Source: Lacrimispora amygdalina (GTDB lineage Bacteria; Bacillota; Clostridia; Lachnospirales; Lachnospiraceae). From it: 64,000 bases of DNA. The notes under the pieces were generated by a model. It made no database searches and was not told where the DNA came from. It saw nothing but the letters and a program-made list of their open reading frames with translations. The stretch is taken from positions 62,001-126,000 of the forward strand of contig NZ_OAOF01000005.1 of assembly GCF_900205965.1 (NCBI RefSeq). Reading direction: 5' to 3'. The position numbers and the translations under genes were made by a program. This document shows, in pieces, positions 41,841 through 50,562 of this stretch (within the stretch, counting starts at the first letter, position 1; each line of letters begins with the position of its first letter).

Positions 41841-44294
41841 ATGAGCATGGGATTTGATAAGGAAACCTTTAAAAAGAGCGTCCTGTTTAATATGAAGAAC
41901 GTATTTCGTAAAACAGTAGATGAGGCAACGAAAGAGCAGATGTACCAGGCAGTCGCCTATGCAGTAAAAGATGTGATCATAGATGAATGGATCGCAACTC
42001 ACAAAGAGTACGAAAAACAGGATGTAAAAACTCTGTATTACTTATCCATGGAGTTTTTAATGGGCCGTGCTCTTGGCAACAGCATCATAAGTTTCATGGC
42101 ACAGCCGGATGTGAAGGAAGTGTTAGAGGAACTTGGGTTTGACTTGAATGCAATTGAAGACCAGGAGCCGGATCCGGCTCTTGGTAACGGAGGGCTTGGC
42201 CGCCTTGCGGCGTGCTTTCTTGATTCACTGGCAACATTGGGATATCCGGCTTATGGATGCGGAATCCGCTATCGTTATGGCATGTTTAAACAGAAGATCG
42301 AAAACGGTTACCAGGTAGAGATCCCCGATGACTGGCTGAAAAACGGATATCCCTTTGAGATCCGGAGGACAGAATATGCCACAGAGGTCAAATTTGGCGG
42401 ATATGTGAAGGTGGTCTGGGAGAATGGAAAGGAACGTTTTGTGCAGGAGGGCTTTCAGTCTGTCCTTGCAGTTCCTTACGATATACCCATTATCGGATAT
42501 GGCAATAATGTGGTAAATACCCTGCGCATCTGGGATGCCCAGGCCATTAATACCTTCAGTCTGGATTCCTTTGACAAAGGGGACTACCAAAAGGCAGTGG
42601 AACAGGAGAACCTGGCAAAAACCATTGTTGAAGTCCTCTATCCCAACGACAATCATTACGCAGGCAAAGAGCTGCGATTAAAACAGCAGTATTTCTTTAT
42701 CTCTGCCAGTGTGCAGAGAGCAGTTTTAAAATACATGGAAAACCACGATGATATTCATAAATTCTACGAGAAGAACGTTTTTCAGTTAAATGACACCCAT
42801 CCGACGGTAGCAGTACCGGAGCTGATGCGGATTCTCCTTGACGATTATGGACTGAGCTGGGATGAGGCATGGGAGATCACCACAAGGACCTGTGCCTATA
42901 CCAACCACACCATTATGTCAGAGGCTCTGGAAAAATGGCCCATCGAGCTGTTTTCCAGACTTCTTCCAAGGATTTATCAGATTGTGGAAGAGATTAACCG
43001 GCGCTTTCAGCTAAAGATCGGCGAAATGTATCCGGGTAACCAGGATAAGGTCCGAAAAATGGCCATTGTTTATGACGGTCAGGTACGGATGGCCAATCTT
43101 GCCATTGTGGGAGGCTTTTCTGTCAACGGAGTAGCCAGACTTCATACGGAGATTTTAAAGAATCAGGAGCTGAAGGATTTCTATGAGATGATGCCGGAGA
43201 AGTTTAATAATAAGACCAATGGAATTACCCAGAGACGTTTTCTTCTCCATGGAAACCCGCTTTTATCCCAGTGGGTGACGAAGAAAATCGGTAATGAATG
43301 GATCACCAGTCTGCCTCATATACATCGGCTGGCTGTCTATGCAGAGGATCCCAGATGCCAACAGGAGTTTATGGACATTAAATACCAGAACAAGGTCCGG
43401 CTGGCCGGCTATATTAAGGAACATAACGGCATAGAAGTAGATCCCAGATCCATATTTGATGTGCAGGTGAAGCGTCTTCATGAGTACAAACGCCAGCTGA
43501 TGAATATACTCCATGTGATGTATTTATACAATCAGCTGAAGGATAATCCCAATTTAGACATGATTCCACGGACATTTATCTTTGGAGCCAAGGCTGCTGC
43601 CGGATACCGCAGGGCAAAGCTGACCATCAAGCTGATCAATTCCGTGGCAGAAGTGATTAATAACGACAGGAGTATCGGCGGAAAAATTAAGGTGGTTTTT
43701 ATTGAAGACTATAAGGTGTCCAATGCAGAAATCATTTTTGCTGCCGCTGATGTCAGCGAGCAGATATCTACAGCCAGCAAAGAGGCGTCTGGTACCGGCA
43801 ATATGAAATTTATGTTAAACGGTGCTTTGACTCTGGGAACCATGGATGGCGCCAACGTGGAGATTGTAGAGGAAGTGGGAGCAGAGAATGCATTTATTTT
43901 CGGCATGTCTTCCGATGAAGTGATCCGTTATGAGCGGGAAGGCGGATACGATCCCATGGAGATTTTTAACAATAATTATGAGATCCGCAGAGTTTTGATG
44001 CAGTTAATAAACGGCTATTATTCGCCCCGGGATCCGGAGCTGTTCCGTGATATCTATAATTCCCTGCTTAACACCATAAGCAGTGACAGGGCAGATACGT
44101 ACTTTATCTTAAAGGATCTTCCCTCTTATGGGGAAGCCCAGAAACGGATTGACCAGGCATACAGGGATGAATCATGGTGGGCCAAAGCAGCTATTTTAAA
44201 TGTAGCAAACAGCGGCAAATTTACCTCAGACCGTACGATTCTTGAGTATGTGAGAGATATCTGGCATTTGGAAAAAGTGAATGTAGAACTGTAG
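41841..44294 (+). CDS. glgP: Glycogen/maltodextrin phosphorylase
   Basis: The 817-residue enzyme releases glucose-1-phosphate from alpha-1,4-glucans. The PLP lysine lies in EASGTGNMKFMLNGALTLGT, and LGNGGLGRLAACFLDSLATL and VKRLHEYKRQLMNILH are further catalytic blocks of the family. The ATG follows GGAGG by 9 bases, 21 bases after ileS, so it may be co-transcribed from the T-box promoter, an unusual pairing. A terminator follows. Starch, glycogen and maltodextrin specificity cannot be resolved. Confidence 0.95.
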   Translation: MSMGFDKETFKKSVLFNMKNVFRKTVDEATKEQMYQAVAYAVKDVIIDEWIATHKEYEKQDVKTLYYLSMEFLMGRALGNSIISFMAQPDVKEVLEELGFDLNAIEDQEPDPALGNGGLGRLAACFLDSLATLGYPAYGCGIRYRYGMFKQKIENGYQVEIPDDWLKNGYPFEIRRTEYATEVKFGGYVKVVWENGKERFVQEGFQSVLAVPYDIPIIGYGNNVVNTLRIWDAQAINTFSLDSFDKGDYQKAVEQENLAKTIVEVLYPNDNHYAGKELRLKQQYFFISASVQRAVLKYMENHDDIHKFYEKNVFQLNDTHPTVAVPELMRILLDDYGLSWDEAWEITTRTCAYTNHTIMSEALEKWPIELFSRLLPRIYQIVEEINRRFQLKIGEMYPGNQDKVRKMAIVYDGQVRMANLAIVGGFSVNGVARLHTEILKNQELKDFYEMMPEKFNNKTNGITQRRFLLHGNPLLSQWVTKKIGNEWITSLPHIHRLAVYAEDPRCQQEFMDIKYQNKVRLAGYIKEHNGIEVDPRSIFDVQVKRLHEYKRQLMNILHVMYLYNQLKDNPNLDMIPRTFIFGAKAAAGYRRAKLTIKLINSVAEVINNDRSIGGKIKVVFIEDYKVSNAEIIFAAADVSEQISTASKEASGTGNMKFMLNGALTLGTMDGANVEIVEEVGAENAFIFGMSSDEVIRYEREGGYDPMEIFNNNYEIRRVLMQLINGYYSPRDPELFRDIYNSLLNTISSDRADTYFILKDLPSYGEAQKRIDQAYRDESWWAKAAILNVANSGKFTSDRTILEYVRDIWHLEKVNVEL

Positions 44295-44313
44295 AATATA
44301 TGAACGTGACAGG

Positions 44314-44349
44314 AAAAGCGTTCCGGAAGTGATTCCGGAGCGCTTTTTC
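44314..44349 (+). terminator. Intrinsic terminator after glgP
   Basis: A 14-bp stem (44314-44327 with 44334-44347, one G-T pair), 6-base loop and TTTTT. Confidence 0.85.
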
Positions 44350-44393
44350 GCATATATTGAACAAGGATTCAGACGAGAGAAAGGCGGCAGATC

Positions 44394-45314
44394 ATGGGAA
44401 AAAAGATTTTAATGGCATGTATACTGGCATTTTTGTTTCCATATATTATTACGCTGGCATGGACAGGGAAAATTGAGGAGAAGAAAGGCATTCCCATTAC
44501 ACCCAGTGGTAAGCGTGTGATTCTGGACAGAAAAGGAGGGGAAAGTGCCATGGACGCAGAGGAGTATCTGACAGGAGTGGTGGCAAAGCAGATACCCGCT
44601 GATTACGGGAAGGAAGCACTTCGGGCACAGGCAATTATAGCAAGGACTTATATATATGGAAAAATGAATGGTCAGAAGGAAGTGAAGGAATCTGATCTAC
44701 ATATGGAGTATCTGGAGCAGAAACAGATGGAGAAGATGTGGGGAAGTGAGGCATTTGTCACCAGCTATCAGGCAATTGAGGAAGCGGTGCGGTCTACCGC
44801 AGGTATGGTTATCACCTGCAACGGAAATTTGATTGATCCGCTGTTTCACCGTGCCAGCAATGGAAGAACAAGGGCAGGAGATGAAAATCACCCCTACTTG
44901 CAGCCGGTAGAATGCAGTAAGGATGTGGAGGCAGAGGGTTTTTTAACGATTATACCATTTAGCAAAGAGGATTTTGCACAAAAGATTAATCAGATATCCG
45001 GTGATGTCTGCGTAAAAGCAGATCAGATTCCACAGAGTATCCAGATCGTTCAAAGAGACGACTTCGGATATGTGGTACAGATCCAGATCGGCACCCGTAC
45101 CTTTACGGGAGACCAGGTACAGTATGCGCTTTCCCTTCCGTCACCTTCCTATGAGTTTGAAGATTACGAAGGCGGAGTGAGGGCTGTCTGCAGAGGAATC
45201 GGACATGGTTATGGTCTCAGCCAGTACGGGGCTAAATGCAAAAGTGAGGAAGGTTGGACAGCAGAAAAAATTCTTGCTTATTTTTATAAAAATATTGTTT
45301 TGAAATCTGAATAA
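44394..45314 (+). CDS. spoIID: Stage II sporulation protein D (lytic transglycosylase)
   Basis: The 306-residue protein has an N-terminal membrane anchor (residues 4-22) and the SpoIID domain: AMDAEEYLTGVVAKQIPADYGKEALRAQAI contains the catalytic glutamate, RTYIYGKM follows, and HRASNGRTRAGDENHPYL and GIGHGYGLSQYGA are the conserved C-terminal motifs. With SpoIIM and SpoIIP it degrades septal peptidoglycan for engulfment, under mother-cell control. A purine-rich GAAAGGCGG site precedes the ATG. The SpoIIQ-like gene follows after 40 bases. Confidence 0.95.
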   Translation: MGKKILMACILAFLFPYIITLAWTGKIEEKKGIPITPSGKRVILDRKGGESAMDAEEYLTGVVAKQIPADYGKEALRAQAIIARTYIYGKMNGQKEVKESDLHMEYLEQKQMEKMWGSEAFVTSYQAIEEAVRSTAGMVITCNGNLIDPLFHRASNGRTRAGDENHPYLQPVECSKDVEAEGFLTIIPFSKEDFAQKINQISGDVCVKADQIPQSIQIVQRDDFGYVVQIQIGTRTFTGDQVQYALSLPSPSYEFEDYEGGVRAVCRGIGHGYGLSQYGAKCKSEEGWTAEKILAYFYKNIVLKSE

Positions 45315-45354
45315 CTCTTTCACTCTTGGTAAGAATATTATCGAGGTGATAAAC

Positions 45355-46110
45355 GTGAAGGAGAAAATTAGTCAATTGTTCAAGGATAAAGTATTCCTTG
45401 TCCTGTTGGTTTTAGGCCTGCTGACTATAGTAGCTGCAGCAGGAGTCATTACCGTTCAAAGAGGAAATGGTGGAGGAGAAAGCCCTTATCTGAAAGTTCC
45501 GGATCAGAGCGATATGATTGTAAAAGAATCAGTCCCCCAGGATTCACAGGTAGCTGTTGCAGGAGACTCCAATGCAACCAAAAATGAAGAAGATGAAATG
45601 CAGGCTGTTGATTCAGCAAAAGCCACTGCAGAAAAAGAAACACAGGCTGCCAAAGCTGCAGCAGACAAAAATGCCACTAAGTCACTGGCCCTTAATTTTA
45701 ATGACTCCACCAGAATGACCTGGCCGATTCGGGGAAATGTTATTTTGGACTACAGTATGGATACTACCATCTACTTCCCGACCCTGGATCAGTATAAATG
45801 CAATCCAGGTCTGGTAATTCAGGGTGATGTAAGCACTCCGGTAGTCGCACCTGCTAATGCAAAAGTGCAGGAAATCGGTTCCAATGAAGAAATTGGTAAC
45901 TATGTTGTTTTAAATATGGGCAACAAGTACACGGCTGTCTGCGGTCAGTTAAAAGAACTGAAGGTAACTGCCAATGAATATGTGAAAGAAGGTCAGGTAC
46001 TGGGTTATGTTGCAGAGCCCACCAAGTATTATTCCGTAGAGGGAGCCAACATATTCTTTGAATTGACCCATGATGACAAAGCCATTGATCCTCTTGACTA
46101 TATGCAGTGA
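45355..46110 (+). CDS. spoIIQ: SpoIIQ-like M23 peptidase-fold protein, probably inactive
   Basis: The 251-residue protein has one membrane helix (about residues 14-35), a low-complexity Ala/Lys/Glu linker and a C-terminal LytM/M23 domain (from MTWPIRGNVILDYSMDTT). Where active M23 enzymes have HxxxD, this one reads KCNPGLVIQGD, so the first zinc ligand is lost; FFELTHDDKAIDP retains one histidine. That is the degenerate form seen in Bacillus SpoIIQ, which holds the SpoIIIAH channel together during engulfment. The start is the GTG at 45355, 6 bases after GAGGTG; a GTG at 45346 overlaps the ribosome site. Position after spoIID is conserved. Confidence 0.85.
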   Translation: MKEKISQLFKDKVFLVLLVLGLLTIVAAAGVITVQRGNGGGESPYLKVPDQSDMIVKESVPQDSQVAVAGDSNATKNEEDEMQAVDSAKATAEKETQAAKAAADKNATKSLALNFNDSTRMTWPIRGNVILDYSMDTTIYFPTLDQYKCNPGLVIQGDVSTPVVAPANAKVQEIGSNEEIGNYVVLNMGNKYTAVCGQLKELKVTANEYVKEGQVLGYVAEPTKYYSVEGANIFFELTHDDKAIDPLDYMQ

Positions 46111-46179
46111 TCACTCAGGAAATATTAGGAAAAAGTTATAAAAAAATAATAATTTGTTCATACGTGATTAAGAGTCATC

Positions 46180-46188
46180 TGCTATACT
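46180..46188 (+). promoter_or_regulatory. Extended -10 promoter for the CBS gene
   Basis: TGCTATACT is a TGn-extended -10 box, 30 bases before the CBS-protein start; no clear -35 at 17 bases. Confidence 0.45.
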
Positions 46189-46218
46189 AAGTCCGTACAT
46201 CAAACGGGGAGTGTGGCT

Positions 46219-46668
46219 ATGAATATATTGTTTTTTTTAACACCTAAGAATGAAGTGGCTTATATTTACGAAGATGATTCTCTGCGTCAGGCACTGGAGA
46301 AGATGGAGTATCACAAATACTCCGCCATACCTGTCATCAACAGGAATGGCAAATATGTAGGAACGATAACCGAAGGGGACATGCTCTGGGGAATAAAGAA
46401 TAAATTCAATTTAAGTCTGAAGGAAGCGGAGAGTGTTACTGTAGCCGCAATTGACAGAAGATCGGATAACCGGCCTGTTTATGCGGACTCCACGATGGAA
46501 GACCTGGTTGATATGGCTTTGAACCAGAATTTTGTACCGGTGGTGGATGATCAGAAGAATTTTATCGGATTAATAACCCGTAAGGATATCATACATTACT
46601 TTTACAAAAAGTCCCAGGAAGTGAAAAAATCCGACAAGATCAAGATCAGGACAGTGGTAAGTAATTAA
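46219..46668 (+). CDS. CBS-domain-pair protein
   Basis: The 149-residue protein consists of two CBS modules: residues 8-60 with SAIPVINRNGKYVGTITEGD and 80-140 with VPVVDDQKNFIGLITRKDI. Stand-alone CBS pairs bind adenine nucleotides or c-di-AMP and act as sensors. The ATG at 46219 is 7 bases after GGGGAG; a GTG two codons upstream is less likely. It stands alone between a promoter and a terminator. The partner is unknown. Confidence 0.85.
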   Translation: MNILFFLTPKNEVAYIYEDDSLRQALEKMEYHKYSAIPVINRNGKYVGTITEGDMLWGIKNKFNLSLKEAESVTVAAIDRRSDNRPVYADSTMEDLVDMALNQNFVPVVDDQKNFIGLITRKDIIHYFYKKSQEVKKSDKIKIRTVVSN

Positions 46669-46676
46669 GCAAAAAT

Positions 46677-46714
46677 AAAAGCGTTTTTGGTTTCATAACC
46701 GAAAACGCTTTTTT
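46677..46714. terminator. Bidirectional terminator between convergent genes
   Basis: A 16-bp stem (46677-46692 with 46697-46712, one G-T pair), loop TCAT, with an A-run before and T-run after, so it can serve both the CBS gene and the minus-strand gene. Confidence 0.85.
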
Positions 46715-46728
46715 CATCCGGAAGGAAT

Positions 46729-48081
46729 CTATTCCTCAAAAAGATATGGCGCGGATTCTTCTCTGTTTTTTCCTAATATTTTGATTAAATTCTCCTGCTT
46801 TAAAGGGGGGGAATAATAAAAGCCCTGCTGGAAGCTGCATCCGGCGTTTGTTAATACAGAAACCTGATTCTCTGTTTCCACTCCTTCTGCAATCATGGTT
46901 AAATCAAGATCTCCTGCCATACGGATCAGTCCTTCTATTATATATCTGGATTTCTCATTTGTCTCAAGCTGCCAGACAAAGAGGCGTTCCAGCTTCAGTG
47001 TCTGAACGGGAAGATCCAGAATGGCAGAAATACTGGAACAACCGGAGCCAAATTCGTTGAGAATCAGTTCCACGCCCATATCTGCCAGCTTCTGAAGCAT
47101 GATGCCAAGGTTTAGATATCCCATTGTCAGGGAACTTTCCTTCAGCTCCAGGGCCAGTTTCCCCTTTGGAACATGGTATGTATCCATAACTTTTGAAACC
47201 TCAGCTATAAAGTCCTCCTGCAAAAAAAGAACCGGGGATACAGGAAGGGTGATGGATTCAAATTCACAGCCTGCGTCTACCGCCTGCCTTATGCACTGAC
47301 ATACCTTATCCAAAGCGTAATAAAGCAAAGCACGGATCTGTCCGGAATCCTCAGCTACTGGCATAAATTCACCGGATCCAATTAATCCCAGTCCCTTTAT
47401 AAAAATACGCATGGAAAGTTCTGCTCTGGTAAAGTTTTTTGTATCTGTGGAGTATATAGGGCGGTAAAGGATCTCTGCTTCTTCTTTTTCCAAAGCTGTC
47501 TTTATATACAGGGCAATAGCCTGTCGCCTAAGTAACTGGTTCTGCAGCGTGCTGTCAAAGATGACTGCCTGATTGGGTCCTGCTTCACCGGCTCTGGTTA
47601 CTGCAAGATCCAGGCACTTTAACATCTGTTCAGAAGTAGCTGCATGACCGGGGTAAGCACACAATCCCATCTCCACCGAGCATAAGCAGTCTGTACCGTC
47701 AATCTTCCAGGCATGATCGAATCTTGCGCCTATTTCTTCTGCCAGATTCATAGCCTGTCCCTGCGTGAGATTGTCTAAGATAATTACATATTCCACACCT
47801 ATGTAGTGATAGACATTGTTTGTGCATGTCTCTTTTAAATAGGTAAGAATCTGATTCAGCAGATTTTCGCAGTATTCATAGCCCAATAATTGGTTGAGCT
47901 GTTTAAAATTCTCTATATAAAGCTTTAAAACAACACCCCGTTCATTTGAACTGAGTGCCTGACCAAGATGCTTCAGGCAGGCCTCCCGCTCTAATTTAAC
48001 CGAACTGTCCTTAGTCTGTTCGGTCGGGACTGTTTGTTTGTCATCCGGCTGTTTATTCTCTTTGTTCTGAAACCAGTGCAT
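46729..48081 (-). CDS. Degenerate GGDEF-EAL protein (probable c-di-GMP sensor or signalling scaffold)
   Basis: The 450-residue protein has a GGDEF-type domain (about residues 55-190) in which the active-site motif reads IGVEYVI instead of GGDEF, and an EAL-type domain (about 200-440). In the EAL part RAELSMR keeps the glutamate, but the asparagine of the next metal ligand is replaced in ITLPVSPV, the DD pair is NE in ILNEFGSGCSS and KID is KLE. IAEGVET is kept. Both domains therefore look catalytically dead, pointing to a binding or regulatory role. The ATG at 48081 has GGAGG 8 bases upstream; a longer frame to 48513 runs antisense through the neighbour's gene. Confidence 0.82.
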   Translation of the reverse strand: MHWFQNKENKQPDDKQTVPTEQTKDSSVKLEREACLKHLGQALSSNERGVVLKLYIENFKQLNQLLGYEYCENLLNQILTYLKETCTNNVYHYIGVEYVIILDNLTQGQAMNLAEEIGARFDHAWKIDGTDCLCSVEMGLCAYPGHAATSEQMLKCLDLAVTRAGEAGPNQAVIFDSTLQNQLLRRQAIALYIKTALEKEEAEILYRPIYSTDTKNFTRAELSMRIFIKGLGLIGSGEFMPVAEDSGQIRALLYYALDKVCQCIRQAVDAGCEFESITLPVSPVLFLQEDFIAEVSKVMDTYHVPKGKLALELKESSLTMGYLNLGIMLQKLADMGVELILNEFGSGCSSISAILDLPVQTLKLERLFVWQLETNEKSRYIIEGLIRMAGDLDLTMIAEGVETENQVSVLTNAGCSFQQGFYYSPPLKQENLIKILGKNREESAPYLFEE

Positions 48082-48230
48082 TTGGGTTGCCTCCTGTCCA
48101 TGACTGTCTGGTATTATTTTATTATATATAGGAAAGGAAAGCAAGAAATAATTGGAAACAGAAAAATAAGCATTACTTCTGACAAATGTGAGAATAATAG
48201 GAAATATACGATTAGCAGAGGTGAAAAGCA

Positions 48231-49565
48231 ATGAATTCATTATGGACAGAAACTGCCCCCATACCGGGTAGAAATCCGCTGCCCGGTAACAGGCGGACAG
48301 AGGTGGTGGTAATTGGAGCAGGAATGGCAGGGATTTTAACTGCCTTTTATTTACTGCGGCATCATGTTCATGTGGTGGTATTGGAGGCAGACAGGATTGG
48401 AAGCGGTCAGACCGGATATACCAGCGCAAAGATAACGTCCCAGCATAATTTGATTTACGGGAAACTGGTAAAGACAGTAGGAGAAGAGACTGCAAGGCTT
48501 TATGGAAAGGCAAACCAGCTGGCAGTGGAGGAATATGGGAAGCTGATCAGACGATATGGCATCCAGTGTCATTATGAAGAGACGGATGCATATCTTTATT
48601 CTGTGCAGGAATCAGAAAAGCTTTTAAAAGAGGCAGAATGTGCCAGACGGCTTGGTCTTCCGGCAACCTTTGAGCGGGAAACGAAACTTCCTTTTCCTGT
48701 TTTTGGTGCAGTCCGTTTTTCAGGTCAGGCCCAGTTTCATCCTCTGGAGTTTTTAAGAGACATTTCTTCCGGGCTAACGGTTTATGAACGTACCAGAGTG
48801 CTGAAAGTGCAGGGACATGAGGTTGTGACAAACCGGGGAGTGGTTAAGGCAGATAAAGTGGTATTTGCAACTCATTATCCATTTATCAATGTTCCCGGAT
48901 TTTATTTCACAAAAATGTATCAGGAAAAAAGTTATATAATGGAAATTGGTCCGGTTCCATCCATTCATGGTATGTATCTGGGAGTTGATTCCAAATCCTA
49001 TTCCTTCCGAAATGCACAAGACAAGCTGCTTTTGGGATATGGCAGCCACAGAACGGGAAGCATTCCCAAAGAAAATCCGTATATTGCCATGGAACAGACG
49101 GCTAAGCATCTGTTTCCAGAAGCAGTGGGACTTAGAAAATGGTCGGCTCAGGACTGTATGACGCTTGATGGAATTCCATATATCGGCACTTACTCTGCCC
49201 TGAAACCTGACTGGTATGTAGCTACCGGATTCGGTAAATGGGGTATGAGTACTTCCATGGCTGCAGCAAAAATACTCAGCATGCAGATTTTGGGAAAGAG
49301 AACTCCTTACGATGAAGTCTTTACTCCAAGAAGGCATCATATCAGGGCCAGTGCCAAAACTTTAGTTTCTCACAGCCTGAAATCAGTAAAAGGACTATCC
49401 GGCGGAGTATTGAAAGGTGCCGTCAATTGCCCCCATCTGGGCTGCCGTTTGGTATGGAACCGTTATGATAAACGATGGGAATGTCCATGTCATGGATCTT
49501 CTTTTGAAATAAACGGAAAAATATCTTCTAATCCTGCACAACAGAGTATTCCATTCATAGATTGA
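48231..49565 (+). CDS. FAD-dependent oxidoreductase with C-terminal Rieske domain
   Basis: The 444-residue protein starts with a DAO-type FAD fold (VVVIGAGMAGILTAFYLL, then EADRIGSGQTGYTSAKIT) and ends with a Rieske [2Fe-2S] domain with ligands in NCPHLGCRLVW and CPCHGSSFEINGKI. The reaction is unknown; relatives with this fusion are called DAO-Rieske and are common in spore formers. The gene lies directly upstream of the cotJ operon, with 40 bases between its stop and the cotJA start, so a role in the spore mother cell and co-transcription are possible. Confidence 0.88.
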   Translation: MNSLWTETAPIPGRNPLPGNRRTEVVVIGAGMAGILTAFYLLRHHVHVVVLEADRIGSGQTGYTSAKITSQHNLIYGKLVKTVGEETARLYGKANQLAVEEYGKLIRRYGIQCHYEETDAYLYSVQESEKLLKEAECARRLGLPATFERETKLPFPVFGAVRFSGQAQFHPLEFLRDISSGLTVYERTRVLKVQGHEVVTNRGVVKADKVVFATHYPFINVPGFYFTKMYQEKSYIMEIGPVPSIHGMYLGVDSKSYSFRNAQDKLLLGYGSHRTGSIPKENPYIAMEQTAKHLFPEAVGLRKWSAQDCMTLDGIPYIGTYSALKPDWYVATGFGKWGMSTSMAAAKILSMQILGKRTPYDEVFTPRRHHIRASAKTLVSHSLKSVKGLSGGVLKGAVNCPHLGCRLVWNRYDKRWECPCHGSSFEINGKISSNPAQQSIPFID

Positions 49566-49605
49566 TATTAGAAACTTTTCAAGTATGAAAGGAGTCAAAC
49601 ATCCT

Positions 49606-50562
49606 ATGGATGGTTATACGAAACAACAGAGTTCCGCCTGGTCTTCCCCTGTGGAACTTGATATGTCCGCATGTCCGGGGACAGTGATTCGTCCAGATAT
49701 GCCTTTGGGGTCCGGACCTGCCAGAAAATTACACAATACGTCAACGCCGGACCCAATGAGACAGCAGGATTTATACAGATGTCCCACTTATTGCGGACCC
49801 AGGAAATGTCCTGAGAGAGAGGCTGCAACGTCGCCTATGAAATGTCCGGAAAAACCGGTATGCCAGATGCCAGTGAAATGTCCGGAGCAGGGCGTATCCC
49901 CGGCGACGATGATGAAATGTCCGCCAATGCCTCCTAAACCAATGAAATGTCCGCCAATGCCCCCTAAACCAATGAAATGTCCGGAGCAGGGTGTATCCCC
50001 GGCAACGATGAAATGTCCGGAAATGCCTCCCTGCCGCATGAAATGTCCGGAGCAGGGTGTATCCCCGGCAAAGATGATGAAATGTCCGCCAATGCCCCCT
50101 AAACCAATGAAATGTCCGGAACAGGGTGTATCCCCGGCAACGATGAAATGTCCGGAAATGCCTCCCTGCCGCATGAAATGTCCGGAGCAGGGTGTATCCC
50201 CGGCAAAGATGATGAAATGTCCGCCAATGCCCCCCAAGCCAATGAAATGTCCGGAGCAGGGTGTATCTCCGGCAAAAATGAAGTGCCCGCCGATGCCTGT
50301 CTGCCCCATGAAGTATCCTGATATGCCTCCATGTCATATGAGACCGGAAATGCCTATGGGAATGGCACCAGGAATGACCGGCGGCTGTAGGCCTGCACCT
50401 GCTGAATGTAAAGGTGTTGAGAGCATTGACCGGTATCCTGTTGCTATGGCATACGTTCCATGGCAGAGATGGCAGGAATTGTATTCCGTCGATACAGCGA
50501 TTGAGATGGGTACCATTTTCCCGGATTTATTTAAACCATTTTTGATGGGAGGGTGCAAGTGA
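49606..50562 (+). CDS. cotJA: CotJA spore coat protein with a large Met-Lys-Cys-Pro repeat insertion
   Basis: The C-terminal 55 residues carry the CotJA motif: MAYVPWQRWQELYSVDTAIE and MGTIFPDLFKPF. Ordinary CotJA is about 80 residues; this one is 318, because some 160-200 residues of short repeats built on MKCPPMPPKPM, MKCPEMPPCRM and KCPEQGVSPA precede the domain. Many cysteines could crosslink the coat, and methionines could absorb oxidants. The ATG at 49606 follows AAAGGAG by 11 bases; an ATG at 49585 has no ribosome site. It overlaps cotJB by 1 base. It forms a coat complex with CotJB and CotJC in Bacillus. Confidence 0.88.
   Translation: MDGYTKQQSSAWSSPVELDMSACPGTVIRPDMPLGSGPARKLHNTSTPDPMRQQDLYRCPTYCGPRKCPEREAATSPMKCPEKPVCQMPVKCPEQGVSPATMMKCPPMPPKPMKCPPMPPKPMKCPEQGVSPATMKCPEMPPCRMKCPEQGVSPAKMMKCPPMPPKPMKCPEQGVSPATMKCPEMPPCRMKCPEQGVSPAKMMKCPPMPPKPMKCPEQGVSPAKMKCPPMPVCPMKYPDMPPCHMRPEMPMGMAPGMTGGCRPAPAECKGVESIDRYPVAMAYVPWQRWQELYSVDTAIEMGTIFPDLFKPFLMGGCK
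49975..50244 (+). repeat. Two near-identical tandem 135-bp units in cotJA
   Basis: The block 49975-50109 is repeated at 50110-50244 with only a few base differences. Each unit encodes 45 residues. Shorter units (about 30 bp) recur inside and on both sides; KCPEQGVSPA occurs six times in the whole gene. The repeats suggest copy-number change by slippage. Confidence 0.9.

Noticed and set aside
48082-48513. N-terminal extension of the GGDEF-EAL frame to 48513
   Set aside because: It runs antisense through the start of the FAD-Rieske gene, has no ribosome site, and the ATG at 48081 has GGAGG.
49855-50330. CRISPR-like appearance of regularly spaced repeats
   Set aside because: Units are contiguous and coding, without unique spacers; no cas genes are in the window.
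49771-50337. Long antisense frames inside cotJA (His/Arg/Thr-rich and Gly-rich)
   Set aside because: They mirror the repeat structure of the sense gene, lack ribosome sites, and the sense product has the CotJA domain.
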